Of a stretch of 37,005 nt of DNA, positions 7,861 to 15,727 are shown piece after piece. The number at the start of each line of letters is the position of its first letter. Within the stretch, counting starts at the first letter, position 1. The notes below the pieces were generated by a model. It was not told the origin of the DNA. It did not search any database and was given only the letters and a program-made list of their open reading frames with translations. Location of the stretch: the NCBI GenBank assembly GCA_017847995.1, contig JAGAPB010000097.1, positions 1 to 37,005 of the forward strand, written 5' to 3'. Source of the stretch: Oscillospiraceae bacterium. Its GTDB lineage: Bacteria > Bacillota > Clostridia > Oscillospirales > Ruminococcaceae. The position numbers and the translations under genes were made by a program.

Positions 7861-8547
7861 TCATTCCCGGGCGCAGTTGCGGTCGATGGCCTTTTCGGCC
7901 CCGCTGACCAGGTTGAGCAGCGAGGTGGCGAACAAAGGATACTGCTTGCTCAGGCTTTCGGTGGTGATGAGCTCGCCCGGCTCGCCGTTTTTGGCGGCTT
8001 CGGCCAATGCCTCGGCGGCGTGTGCCTCGCAAAGCTGCATGGCGGCGTCGGCATAGTGCTCCTGCAGGGCGCCGTTGACCTTGAACAACCCGGCGGGGTT
8101 TTTGGGGTTGCGGCGGTGCACCAGGCGGAACATGCGGTAAACCGCCAGCATCAGGTAATTGGAAACTTCGGTAACGAACTTGTCGCTGCCCACCTTGCCG
8201 GCCTGGTCAAACAGCACATTCAGCGAATTGGCGATGAGCTTTTTGTTGAGCACGGGCAGGATGCTTCCGGAGAATTTATTTTCCCGTCCGGCGGCGTCGG
8301 CCTCGGGGATATCCTCGACAGCGATGGTGCTGCCGCTGCGTTCGGGGCTGATGCCCAGCAGGTAGTCGGTGGAAACGCCGTAGAAGGCGGCGCAGCGCAC
8401 CAAAAAGTCAAGCCCGCATTCGCGGATGCCCTTTTCGTAATGGGAAAGGAGCGCCTGGCTGATGCCCAGCTTGGCGGCTACTTCTTTTTGGCTGATGCCT
8501 TTTTCTTTTCGCAGAAGGGTAAGAATTCTGGGAAAATCCGCATTCAC
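7861..8547 (-). CDS. XRE-family transcriptional regulator
   Basis: The 228-residue protein has an N-terminal helix-turn-helix of the Cro/CI type: ILTLLRKEKGISQKEVAAKLGISQALLSHYEKG (about residues 8-40), then FLVRCAAFYGVSTDYLLG, the common tail of this fold. The C-terminal 150 residues are predicted mostly helical and match no ligand domain I recognise. I start at the GTG at 8547, eight bases after GGGAGG; two non-ATG codons further upstream are in frame but touch the ribosome site. It is transcribed alone, back to back with the histidine phosphatase gene, which it might control along with itself. Confidence 0.88.
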   Translation of the reverse strand: MNADFPRILTLLRKEKGISQKEVAAKLGISQALLSHYEKGIRECGLDFLVRCAAFYGVSTDYLLGISPERSGSTIAVEDIPEADAAGRENKFSGSILPVLNKKLIANSLNVLFDQAGKVGSDKFVTEVSNYLMLAVYRMFRLVHRRNPKNPAGLFKVNGALQEHYADAAMQLCEAHAAEALAEAAKNGEPGELITTESLSKQYPLFATSLLNLVSGAEKAIDRNCARE

Positions 8548-8591
8548 CGCCAACACCTCCCTTTCCTCAAAATATACTCGCGGTAAAACAC

Positions 8592-8620
8592 ATTATAGTA
8601 TACCCCTCGAATTTTGTAAA
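8592..8620 (-). promoter_or_regulatory. Promoter of the XRE regulator gene
   Basis: The minus strand shows TTTACA, 17 bases, TATAAT. It lies in the divergent spacer shared with the histidine phosphatase gene. Confidence 0.75.
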
Positions 8621-8710
8621 CAGAGTTTTAACGAAAAAAGGCGTCAAAAGGGGCTTTTTGCCTATTTTTAGTAATTTTGAAAGAAACCGGACGTTTTTCT
8701 TTGGAATGGG

Positions 8711-8752
8711 TTTCCACCGCTTTCCACCGTCTTTTAACCAACTTTTCCACGG
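8711..8752. repeat. Short TTTCCACC direct repeats before the histidine phosphatase gene
   Basis: TTTCCACCGC (8711-8720) and TTTCCACCGT (8721-8730) are tandem decamers, and a third related TTTTCCACGG stands at 8743-8752. A ten-base period places the copies on one face of the helix, which suits a binding site. The last copy overlaps the ribosome site region. Confidence 0.45.
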
Positions 8753-8760
8753 AGGCTGCT

Positions 8761-9465
8761 ATGAAGAACTATCGAATCAACTTTATCCGCCACGGCATCA
8801 CCCAGGCAAACCTGGACGGCCTGTATGTGGGCCGCACCGACCACGAGCTTTGCACCGAGGGCATCCGCCAACTCATCGACCTGCGGGAGAACTGCCTTTA
8901 CCCCGAGGTGCAGCGGGTCTACAGCAGTCCCCTTTCCCGCTGCGTGCAGACCGCCGGCATCCTCTATCCCGACCAGGAGCCCATCATCGTGGAAGAACTG
9001 ACCGAGCTGGACTTTGGCGAGTTTGACGGCAAGACCTTTGAAGAACTGGCCGGACGGGAGGACTTTCAGGCATGGATGAAGGATGCCTATCACAACGCCC
9101 CCACCGGCGGCGAAACCGGCGAGGAGTTCACCTTCCGTCTGCTGGCCGCCCTGCGCTATATCTTTGGCCAGATGATGGAGGAGGGCATTACCGAGGTGGC
9201 TGTGTTTACCCACGGCGGCGTTATTATGAACCTGATGTTTGCCATGGGCCTGCCCCGCAGCCAGTTTGGCCAGTACAACGCCAAAAACGGCGAGGGCTTT
9301 TCGGTGGTGCTTACCCCCCAGATGTGGATGCGGGACAACGCCTTTGAAATTTGCGGCTCCATCCCGGTGCCCAAGGACTTTGAGGGCGGCGAAGGCTGGG
9401 TGGAGGATCCCTATCACCCCATGCCGGTGCCCGGCGATGACCTGGAAAACTGGGAAAACGAATGA
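8761..9465 (+). CDS. Histidine phosphatase family protein (phosphoglycerate mutase-like)
   Basis: The 234-residue protein carries the phosphohistidine motif FIRHGITQANLDGLYVGRTD near residue 8 (RHG), SSPLSRCVQTA near 58, an acidic TELDFGEFDGKTFEEL near 80, and the second catalytic His in VFTHGGVIMN near 153. This is the branch-2-free dPGM/CobC/PhoE pattern: cofactor-independent phosphatases acting on small phosphates such as alpha-ribazole phosphate or sugar phosphates. The C-terminal 50 residues are rich in Pro and acidic residues. The ATG at 8761 is preceded by GGAGG; the frame runs 28 codons further upstream without one. The substrate is open. True glycolytic mutase work is done here by gpmI. 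Confidence 0.88.
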   Translation: MKNYRINFIRHGITQANLDGLYVGRTDHELCTEGIRQLIDLRENCLYPEVQRVYSSPLSRCVQTAGILYPDQEPIIVEELTELDFGEFDGKTFEELAGREDFQAWMKDAYHNAPTGGETGEEFTFRLLAALRYIFGQMMEEGITEVAVFTHGGVIMNLMFAMGLPRSQFGQYNAKNGEGFSVVLTPQMWMRDNAFEICGSIPVPKDFEGGEGWVEDPYHPMPVPGDDLENWENE

Positions 9466-9473
9466 CAAAAACT

Positions 9474-9498
9474 GCCCGGGAGCTTCTGCTGCCCGGGC
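9474..9498 (+). terminator. Terminator of the histidine phosphatase gene
   Basis: A GCCCGGG/CCCGGGC stem with an inner AGC/GCT helix is followed by CTTTTTG, eight bases past the stop codon. Confidence 0.9.
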
Positions 9499-9525
9499 CT
9501 TTTTGCGCCAAAATGTGACAGGTTT

Positions 9526-9554
9526 TTGATTTTTTTGCCGCCGCTGCATAAAAT
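9526..9554 (+). promoter_or_regulatory. Promoter of the DUF975 gene
   Basis: TTGATT, 17 bases, TAAAAT. It would give an untranslated leader of about 155 bases before the gene at 9719. Confidence 0.65.
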
Positions 9555-9601
9555 TGGGCAAAAAACTTCACTTTTAAAGCGAAGAAGAATGAAAACAATA
9601 A

Positions 9602-9690
9602 ACCATCGGAAGATGGTACCATCTGAAAGGGAGGGGAAAAAGCCTGGAAAACGGAAGATGCCACCAGGCAGAAAAACGCCCAAGGATGGT
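9602..9690 (+). promoter_or_regulatory. Leader with alternative base-pairing before the DUF975 gene
   Basis: ACCATC occurs at 9602-9607 and 9618-9623; its complement GATGGT at 9612-9617 and 9685-9690. The first ACCATC can pair with the adjacent GATGGT over a GGAA loop, or the second ACCATC can pair with the far GATGGT, which ends eleven bases before the AAGGAGG (9702-9708). A GCCTGG/CCAGGC stem (9642-9647, 9664-9669) lies between. I recognise no known riboswitch class. Confidence 0.35.
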
Positions 9691-9718
9691 CTTGTTCCTG
9701 TAAGGAGGTCGATTCACT

Positions 9719-10765
9719 ATGGGAACTGTTAGACGTGCCATTAAAAAGGATGCCCACGCCGCCCTGAAAGGCCATTGGGGCACCGCCGTGCTGATCACCC
9801 TGCTGACGCTTGTGGTCAGCTTTGCCCTTGGTTTGTTTGAGGGGGCCGTCCCCCTGATGCTGGGGGCACCCGGATTTTTTGCCAGCCTGGCCCAAAGTGC
9901 CAACCCCTGGGAGGCCGCGCTGGACTGCGCCCCCTGGTTTTTGCTGTTCACCGCGCTGATGGGGCTGCTTTCCCTCATCTTTGTGGCACCCATGGCGGTG
10001 GGTACCGCCGACTGGTACATGGGCCGCAGCGAAGGACAGCAGCAGGATGTTTCCCACATTTTCTGGCCCTTTGGCTGCAAAAAGTTTTGGGGCAGCATGG
10101 TGCTGTTTGTGGCAACCTATCTGATCACCCTGTTCTGGGAAATTCTCTTTTTGGCGCTGCCGGTGGGTCTGATCGGCTACGGGGTTTATAGTTTGTACTA
10201 TTTGAATCTGGATCCCCTTGTGCAGACCTTGACCATCACCGGCATTTTGGCCGCGGCGCTGTTTTTGCTGGTGCTGCTGTTTTTCCTGGCGGTGTTCCTC
10301 AGCCGCTACAGCCTGGCGGTCTATTTGATGGGCAAGCGCTACGCCAAGGGCCCCCTGGGCGCCCTGCGGATGTCGGCCCGCATCACCAAAGGGCATTGCT
10401 TTGAGACCTTCTGGTTCGGGCTTTCCTTCCTGCCCTGGATGCTGCTGAATGGTCTGGTGGTCCCCATGTTCTACACCCTGCCCTATCTGCAGATGTCCTT
10501 TGCCCTGTACACCCGCTATCTGGTGGAACTGGAGGAAAAGGCCCGTACCCCCATGACCCTGCCTGCCTTTGGCGAAGGCCCTGCACTGCTGGACGAGCTG
10601 CACGCCGAGCAGCCCGCGCCGGAGGCCGAAGCCCCTGCGCCGCAGGTGGATGAGGTTGTGGAAGAAGTGGAGGCTGAGGTGGTGGAGGACTCCGCCGAAG
10701 AACCCCGTATATTAGAAGAAGCGATCATGGAAAATAACCAGCCCGAAGAGGTCCCCATGCTTTAA
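9719..10765 (+). CDS. DUF975 family integral membrane protein
   Basis: The 348-residue protein starts with RRAIKKDAHAALKGHWGTAVLITLLTLVV, the usual opening of DUF975 proteins (a family of unknown function). Five or six hydrophobic helices are visible (about 22-45, 75-100, 125-150, 155-185, 185-205, 230-265), with a KGHCFETFWFGLSFLPW motif near 222. The last 70 residues form a Pro/Ala/Glu-rich acidic cytoplasmic tail (EAEAPAPQ, EEVEAEVVEDSAEE), longer than I expect for the family. The start is fixed by AAGGAGG nine bases upstream. It is monocistronic between its own promoter and terminator. Confidence 0.85.
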   Translation: MGTVRRAIKKDAHAALKGHWGTAVLITLLTLVVSFALGLFEGAVPLMLGAPGFFASLAQSANPWEAALDCAPWFLLFTALMGLLSLIFVAPMAVGTADWYMGRSEGQQQDVSHIFWPFGCKKFWGSMVLFVATYLITLFWEILFLALPVGLIGYGVYSLYYLNLDPLVQTLTITGILAAALFLLVLLFFLAVFLSRYSLAVYLMGKRYAKGPLGALRMSARITKGHCFETFWFGLSFLPWMLLNGLVVPMFYTLPYLQMSFALYTRYLVELEEKARTPMTLPAFGEGPALLDELHAEQPAPEAEAPAPQVDEVVEEVEAEVVEDSAEEPRILEEAIMENNQPEEVPML

Positions 10766-10782
10766 TCTGGCAAAAATAAAAT

Positions 10783-10809
10783 CCCCGGTACCCAAAACGG
10801 ATACCGGGG
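10783..10809. terminator. Bidirectional terminator between the DUF975 gene and metG
   Basis: CCCCGGTA/TACCGGGG stem followed by TGTTTTTTT on the plus strand and by ATTTTATTTTTG on the minus strand. It serves both convergent genes. Confidence 0.92.
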
Positions 10810-10823
10810 TGTTTTTTTATGGT

Positions 10824-12800
10824 TTAGCGCACCTTGCTGCCGGCGGGAACGCTGTCGTCCACAAAAAGGACCTTGACATCGTTTTCGCCTGCATCGGCGG
10901 CCAGGATCATGCCCTGGCTTTCCACGCCGCGGAGCTTGGCGGGCTTGAGGTTGGCCACAACGACCACCTTTTTGCCGATCAGGTCTTGGGGTTCATACCA
11001 GGTGTGGATGCCCGAAACAACCTGACGGGTGCCTTCGCCGTCGTCCAGTTCCAGACGGAGGAGCTTGTCGGCCTTGGGTACGGGTTCGCAAACCTTGACC
11101 TGGCAGACACGCAGTTCCACCTTGGCAAAGTCATCGATGGTGATGAGGGTGGCGACCCCTTCGGGGGCCTTTTCGGCCTTCTTTTCTTCCTTCTTGGCAG
11201 CCTTTTCGGCAGCGGCCTTGGCGGCAGCTTCGGCGGCTTCCAGTTCAGCCAGTTCCTTGGCGATATCGATGCGGGGGAAGAGGGTCTCGCCCTTTTCTAC
11301 CTTGAAGCCATCGGTCAGAACGCCGTAACGGGCAGCCTCGTAGGTGAACTGTTCGGGGGTGGCGCCGATCTGCTGGCGGATCTTTTCAGCACTGTCGGGC
11401 ATAAAGGGGGTCAGCAGGATGCCGCAGACGCGGATGGCTTCGGCCAGGTTGTACATGACCGAGGCCAGACGGGCCTTCTTGGCTTCATCCTTGCCCAGCA
11501 CCCAGGGTGCGGTTTCGTCGATGTACTTGTTGCTGCGGCTTACCACCTTCATCACTTCGGCCAGACCGCTTTGGAAGGCGTATTCTTCCATCTGGGCCTC
11601 GTAGGCGGCCTTGAGGCCGTTTACCATGCCGATGAGTTCGTCATCGATGGGATCGGCTTCCCGTTCGGCGGGCAGCACGCCGCCAAAGTACTTGCCGATC
11701 ATGGCAGTGGTGCGGCTGACCAGGTTGCCCAGGTCATTGGCCAGGTCGGCATTGATGCGGTTGATGAGGGCCTCGTTGGAGAATACGCCGTCGGAGCCGA
11801 AGGGGAACTCGCGCAGCAGGAAGTAGCGGATGGCATCCACGCCATAGCGCTGGCACAGAACCACAGGGTCAACCACGTTGCCCTTGGATTTGCTCATCTT
11901 GCCGCCTTCCAGCAGCAGCCAGCCGTGACCGTAAACACGCTTGGGCAGGGGCAGGTCCAGGGCCATCAGCATGGCGGGCCAGATGATGATGTGGAAACGG
12001 ACGATCTCCTTGCCCACAAAGTGAACGTCGGCAGGCCAGAATTTGGCGTAGTCGTTGTAGGCATCGTTGCCGTAGCCCAGGGCGGTGATGTAGTTGGAAA
12101 GGGCATCCACCCAAACGTAGACCACATGCTTTTCGTCAAAGCTGACCGGCACGCCCCAGCTGAAGGAGGTGCGGGATACACACAGGTCTTCCAGACCGGG
12201 CTTGATAAAGTTGTTGATCATTTCGTTCAGGCGGCTCTTGGGCTCCAGGAAACGGGGGTTATCCTCGTAGAACTTGAGCAGCTTATCGCCGTAATCGGAA
12301 AGCTTGAAGAAATAGGCTTCTTCTTCGGCGTCGATGACGGGACGGCCGCAGTCGGGGCACATGCCGTCCACCAACTGGGTCTCGGTCCAGAAGGATTCGC
12401 AGGGGGTGCAGTATTTTCCCTTGTAAACGCTTTTATAAATAGCACCGCGGTCGTAAAGATCCTTGAAGATCTTCTGCACCGACTGACCATGGTAGTCGTC
12501 GGTGGTGCGGATATAGCGGTCGTAGGAGATGTTCATCAGCTTCCACAGGTCAAGAACGCCGCCTTCGCCCAGCACAATGTTATCCACAAACTGCTGGGGG
12601 GTAACACCTGCCTCCTTGGCCTTATCCTCGATCTTCTGACCGTGCTCATCGGTACCGGTCAGGAACATAACATCGTAGCCCTGCATGCGCTTGAAGCGGG
12701 CCATGGTGTCGGTGGCAACGGTGCAGTAGCTGTGACCGATGTGCAGCTTGTCCGAGGGGTAATAGATGGGGGTGGTAATGTAAAAGGGCTTCTTTTCCAT
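10824..12800 (-). CDS. metG: Methionyl-tRNA synthetase with C-terminal tRNA-binding domain
   Basis: The enzyme charges tRNA-Met with methionine. The 658-residue protein has the class I signatures HIGH (HIGHS, residues 20-24) and KMSKSKG (near 300). Zinc-knuckle cysteines are at CTPCES and MCPDCGRP (near 127-148). An anticodon-binding helical domain follows. After an Ala/Lys/Glu linker (about 515-545), an EMAP/Trbp111-type OB fold closes the protein (DFAKVELRVCQVKVCEPVPKADKLLRL, then SQGMILAA). This two-part form dimerises through the last domain. GGAGG lies ten bases before the ATG. The leader is only about 80 bases and holds no T-box. It is transcribed alone. Confidence 0.98.
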   Translation of the reverse strand: MEKKPFYITTPIYYPSDKLHIGHSYCTVATDTMARFKRMQGYDVMFLTGTDEHGQKIEDKAKEAGVTPQQFVDNIVLGEGGVLDLWKLMNISYDRYIRTTDDYHGQSVQKIFKDLYDRGAIYKSVYKGKYCTPCESFWTETQLVDGMCPDCGRPVIDAEEEAYFFKLSDYGDKLLKFYEDNPRFLEPKSRLNEMINNFIKPGLEDLCVSRTSFSWGVPVSFDEKHVVYVWVDALSNYITALGYGNDAYNDYAKFWPADVHFVGKEIVRFHIIIWPAMLMALDLPLPKRVYGHGWLLLEGGKMSKSKGNVVDPVVLCQRYGVDAIRYFLLREFPFGSDGVFSNEALINRINADLANDLGNLVSRTTAMIGKYFGGVLPAEREADPIDDELIGMVNGLKAAYEAQMEEYAFQSGLAEVMKVVSRSNKYIDETAPWVLGKDEAKKARLASVMYNLAEAIRVCGILLTPFMPDSAEKIRQQIGATPEQFTYEAARYGVLTDGFKVEKGETLFPRIDIAKELAELEAAEAAAKAAAEKAAKKEEKKAEKAPEGVATLITIDDFAKVELRVCQVKVCEPVPKADKLLRLELDDGEGTRQVVSGIHTWYEPQDLIGKKVVVVANLKPAKLRGVESQGMILAADAGENDVKVLFVDDSVPAGSKVR

Positions 12801-12888
12801 AGGGGATATTCCTCCTTGCCGCGCCCGCCCGAATGGAAGGGGGCACAGTTATTTGCGCCGCACACACACAGTACGGCAGTATAAAAAT

Positions 12889-12916
12889 ATTATAGCACCA
12901 GATGGTGGAAAATCAA
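12889..12916 (-). promoter_or_regulatory. Promoter of metG, overlapping the araD terminator
   Basis: The minus strand has TTGATT, 16 bases, TATAAT. The -35 hexamer at 12911-12916 lies in the T-rich tail that follows the araD terminator hairpin, so one stretch serves both functions. Confidence 0.75.
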
Positions 12917-12917
12917 T

Positions 12918-12942
12918 GCCCGACCGGCGGTGCCGGTCGGGC
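12918..12942 (-). terminator. Terminator of the gluQ-fbp-araD unit
   Basis: A perfect ten-pair stem (GCCCGACCGG/CCGGTCGGGC) lies 14 bases past the araD stop and is followed on the minus strand by ATTGATTTTCC. Confidence 0.8.
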
Positions 12943-12956
12943 AGTTGGTTTATTTT

Positions 12957-13664
12957 TTAGTGGTTGCCCTGGCCGTAGTAGGCGTTTTTGCCGTGCTTGC
13001 GGGTGTAGTGCTTGTTGAGGATGTGCTGGGGCAGAGGGGGAACCTGGGCGTTGAGCAGGTGGTTCATCCAGGCCATTTCGGCCACCCGTTCCAGCACGAT
13101 GCTGTTTTCCAGGGCCTTGTCAACGGTCTGACCCCAAACAAAGGGGGCATGGCCGCCGGTGAGGATGGCGGGAACTTCCAGGGGATCGATGCCCCGTTCG
13201 GTGATGGTTTCAATAATAATCTTGCCGGTGTTCATTTCGTAGTCTTCGTCCAGTTCGGCCTGGGTGATGGCACGGGTGCAGGGCACAGTGCCGTAGAAGA
13301 AGTCGGCGTGGGTGGTGCCCATGCAGGGCAGGTCCATCATCTGCTGGCACCAAACGGTGGCCCACTTGGAGTGGGTGTGGATGACGCTGCCCAACTGGGG
13401 ATAGGCCTTGTAAAGTTCCAGGTGGGTCTTGGTGTCGCTGCTGGGGCGCAGGGTGCCTTCCACTACCTTGCCTTCCAGGTCCAGAACCACCATGTCGTCG
13501 GCGGTCATGGTATCGTAGTCAACGCCGCTGGGCTTGATGGCAAAAACACCCTTTTCGGCATCAAAGGCACTTACGTTGCCCCAGGTCAGCAGAACCAGGC
13601 CGCTTTCGCCCAGCTTTTTGTTGCCTTCAAAGGTGATTTCCTTGAGTTGCTTGAATTCGCTCAT
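12957..13664 (-). CDS. araD: L-ribulose-5-phosphate 4-epimerase
   Basis: The enzyme interconverts L-ribulose 5-phosphate and D-xylulose 5-phosphate, feeding L-arabinose into the pentose phosphate pathway. The 235-residue protein belongs to the class II aldolase/AraD family. Seen: SGLVLLTWGNVSAFD near residue 24, the zinc histidines of VIHTHSKWATVW near 95 and of ILTGGHAPFVWG near 170, and the closing HYTRKHGKNAYYGQ, which is AraD-specific. The ATG at 13664 has GGAGG eight bases upstream. It lies 30 bases after fbp and 11 kb from the araB-type kinase; no araA is in the window. Confidence 0.95.
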   Translation of the reverse strand: MSEFKQLKEITFEGNKKLGESGLVLLTWGNVSAFDAEKGVFAIKPSGVDYDTMTADDMVVLDLEGKVVEGTLRPSSDTKTHLELYKAYPQLGSVIHTHSKWATVWCQQMMDLPCMGTTHADFFYGTVPCTRAITQAELDEDYEMNTGKIIIETITERGIDPLEVPAILTGGHAPFVWGQTVDKALENSIVLERVAEMAWMNHLLNAQVPPLPQHILNKHYTRKHGKNAYYGQGNH

Positions 13665-13694
13665 TGTTTTATCCTCCACTTTTGTTTTTTCGTT

Positions 13695-15671
13695 TTATTT
13701 TTGCTTGATCATACCGGCGCGGTAGGCGTCCAGCAGCATTTCCAGGTCATTGATGTTGCGGGCCAGGCGCTGGCCGTTGTCGGTGTCGCGTATCATCAGG
13801 CGGTTTTCCATCTTTTCCACCACAAAGGTGCTGGAGTGCATATCCTCGTCGTTGTTGACCACCCGCTGCACCGAATCGAAGGGGTGATGCTCGGCCAGGG
13901 ACATCTCGCGGCTGTTGAAGGTGAGGGTGTAGCCGGCGATGCCGGTGACCGGCTGGTAGGCGCGGGAAAGGCCGCCGTCGATGACCAGCAGCTTGCCCCC
14001 CGCCTTCACCGGGCTTTCGCCCTTGCGGATCTTAACCGGCATATGGCCGTTGATGATCTTGCTGCGCTTCAGCTCCAGGCCGAATTCCTTCAGGATGGCG
14101 TTGGCCCCGGCCTGGGTGGCGCTGACGCGGTAATAGGGATCTTTGTGTTCTTCCCAGGTGGTCTGGTCTTCCACAAAGTAGCGTTCAAAGGTGGTGATGC
14201 GGTCCTTGCCGCTGAGGGGCGATTTGGGTCCACACCAAAGGTACCACATAAAGTCGGCGCCCACCATCCGTTCCGGGCTGCCGGCGCGGCCGTAGTAGCC
14301 CCGGCGCACCAGGCGGTCGGCCTCGTCCAGATAGGCCCGGCCCGAGACCCGGCTTTGCCCCAGGCTGGTGGACGAAAACCTGCCGTCGGCCTCCATGGGG
14401 ATGCAGCCGTGATAGAGCAGGTTGCCGTTGCTGATGAGGTACATGCTGCCATGCTGGAACAAAAAGCGCACGTGGCGCTGCAGCTTTTCGCTGTGCATAA
14501 AGGAAAGGCGAAGCTTTTCCACCAACAGGGCCTCCTCTTCCGAAAGGGCGAAGGGGTCTTTGGGGTCGATGGTGGGGAAATGGGTATCCCGCATGGGGTA
14601 CTTTTTGCGGCCAAGGGTCACGGTGCCTTCCTCAAAGTTGACCTTGCGCAGCAGCAGGCGGTCGTCCATTTTGTATTCGGGGTGGCGCAGAATGACCTGG
14701 CCCTCCAGCTTGAACTGGATGACGGCGATGGCCTTGTGGATGCGGGCCGCCATGGCCTGGTCGTGGTCGGAAAGCTGCACCTTGCCGGGATTTTTGGGCC
14801 GGAAGCAGGTGCAGGGGTCGTCGCCATAGGTTTCCATGGCAAAGGTGGCCAGGGGGCGCACATTGATGCCGTAGCCGTCCTCGATGGTATCAAAGTTGTT
14901 GTATTTGAAGCAGTTTGTCAGCACATTGGCGATGCAGGCCTCCTGGCCTGCGGCGGCACCCATCCACAGGATGTCGTGGTTGCCCCACTGGATATCCACG
15001 CTGTGGTAGCCGCACAGGTGGTCCATCAGGATGTGGGCGCCGGGGCCGCGGTCAAACAGGTCGCCGATGATGTGCAGGTGATCGATGACCAGCCGCTGGA
15101 TCAGGTTGGCCATTGCCACAATAAAGGCGTCGGCACGGTCAATTTCGATGATGGTGCGGATGATCTGCTCGTAATAAAGGTCTTTGTTGTGGTCGCTGCC
15201 GTTGGAGTGGAGCAGTTCGTCGATGATGTATTCAAAGTCGGCGGGCAGGGCCTTGCGCACCTTGCTGCGGGTGTATTTGCTGGCCGCCACCTGGCAGACC
15301 TCCATCAGGCGGCGCAGGGTGATGCGGTACCAGTCGTCGGAGGCTCCTCCCTGCTTCTTCAGCAGGGCAAGCTTTTCTTCGGGGTAATAGATGAGGGTGG
15401 CAAGCCTGCGGCGTTCTTCCTCGGTGATGGTGTTGCCAAAGATGGCGTCCACCTTGTTTTTGATGACCCCCGAGGCGTTTTTGAGAATATGCAGAAAGGG
15501 CTCGTACTCGCCGTGGATGTCGCTGAGGAAGTGCTCGGTCCCCTTGGGCAGGTTCATAATGGCCTGCAAATTGATGATCTCGGTGGAAGCCGCCTGGATG
15601 GTGGGGTATTTTTGAGAAAGCAATTCCAAAAACTTTCTGTTTTCCTGCAGAACCGACTCGCTGAATTTCAT
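13695..15671 (-). CDS. fbp: Class III fructose-1,6-bisphosphatase
   Basis: This gluconeogenic enzyme removes the 1-phosphate of fructose 1,6-bisphosphate. At 658 residues it matches the Firmicutes class III form (B. subtilis Fbp about 670), unrelated to class I. Metallophosphoesterase motifs are seen: FLSDIHGEYEPF near 48, IIGDLFDRGPGAH near 200 and WGNHDILWMG near 228. The ATG at 15671 follows AAGGAGG by eight bases; the frame is open 36 codons further but without a ribosome site. It is flanked by gluQ (56 bases upstream) and araD (30 bases downstream) on the same strand. In B. subtilis this class is activated by phosphoenolpyruvate. Confidence 0.97.
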   Translation of the reverse strand: MKFSESVLQENRKFLELLSQKYPTIQAASTEIINLQAIMNLPKGTEHFLSDIHGEYEPFLHILKNASGVIKNKVDAIFGNTITEEERRRLATLIYYPEEKLALLKKQGGASDDWYRITLRRLMEVCQVAASKYTRSKVRKALPADFEYIIDELLHSNGSDHNKDLYYEQIIRTIIEIDRADAFIVAMANLIQRLVIDHLHIIGDLFDRGPGAHILMDHLCGYHSVDIQWGNHDILWMGAAAGQEACIANVLTNCFKYNNFDTIEDGYGINVRPLATFAMETYGDDPCTCFRPKNPGKVQLSDHDQAMAARIHKAIAVIQFKLEGQVILRHPEYKMDDRLLLRKVNFEEGTVTLGRKKYPMRDTHFPTIDPKDPFALSEEEALLVEKLRLSFMHSEKLQRHVRFLFQHGSMYLISNGNLLYHGCIPMEADGRFSSTSLGQSRVSGRAYLDEADRLVRRGYYGRAGSPERMVGADFMWYLWCGPKSPLSGKDRITTFERYFVEDQTTWEEHKDPYYRVSATQAGANAILKEFGLELKRSKIINGHMPVKIRKGESPVKAGGKLLVIDGGLSRAYQPVTGIAGYTLTFNSREMSLAEHHPFDSVQRVVNNDEDMHSSTFVVEKMENRLMIRDTDNGQRLARNINDLEMLLDAYRAGMIKQK

Positions 15672-15727
15672 TGACGCTGCCTCCTTGCCGATCATTTTGC
15701 TTGGTATATCGATATGGCGGAAAGGGT

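Noticed and set aside
9526..9732. A 68-codon plus-strand open frame before the DUF975 gene
   Set aside because: Its start lies in the promoter, it has no ribosome site, and it overlaps the structured leader.
12801..12890. A T-box leader for metG
   Set aside because: The leader is only about 80 bases and lacks the T-box sequence and specifier stem.
12930..15674. A 914-codon plus-strand open frame opposite araD and fbp
   Set aside because: The opposite strand encodes two clear enzymes with ribosome sites. The plus frame is compositional: GC-rich third positions and few TTA/CTA/TCA codons on the minus strand leave the complement open. It has no recognisable motif or ribosome site.
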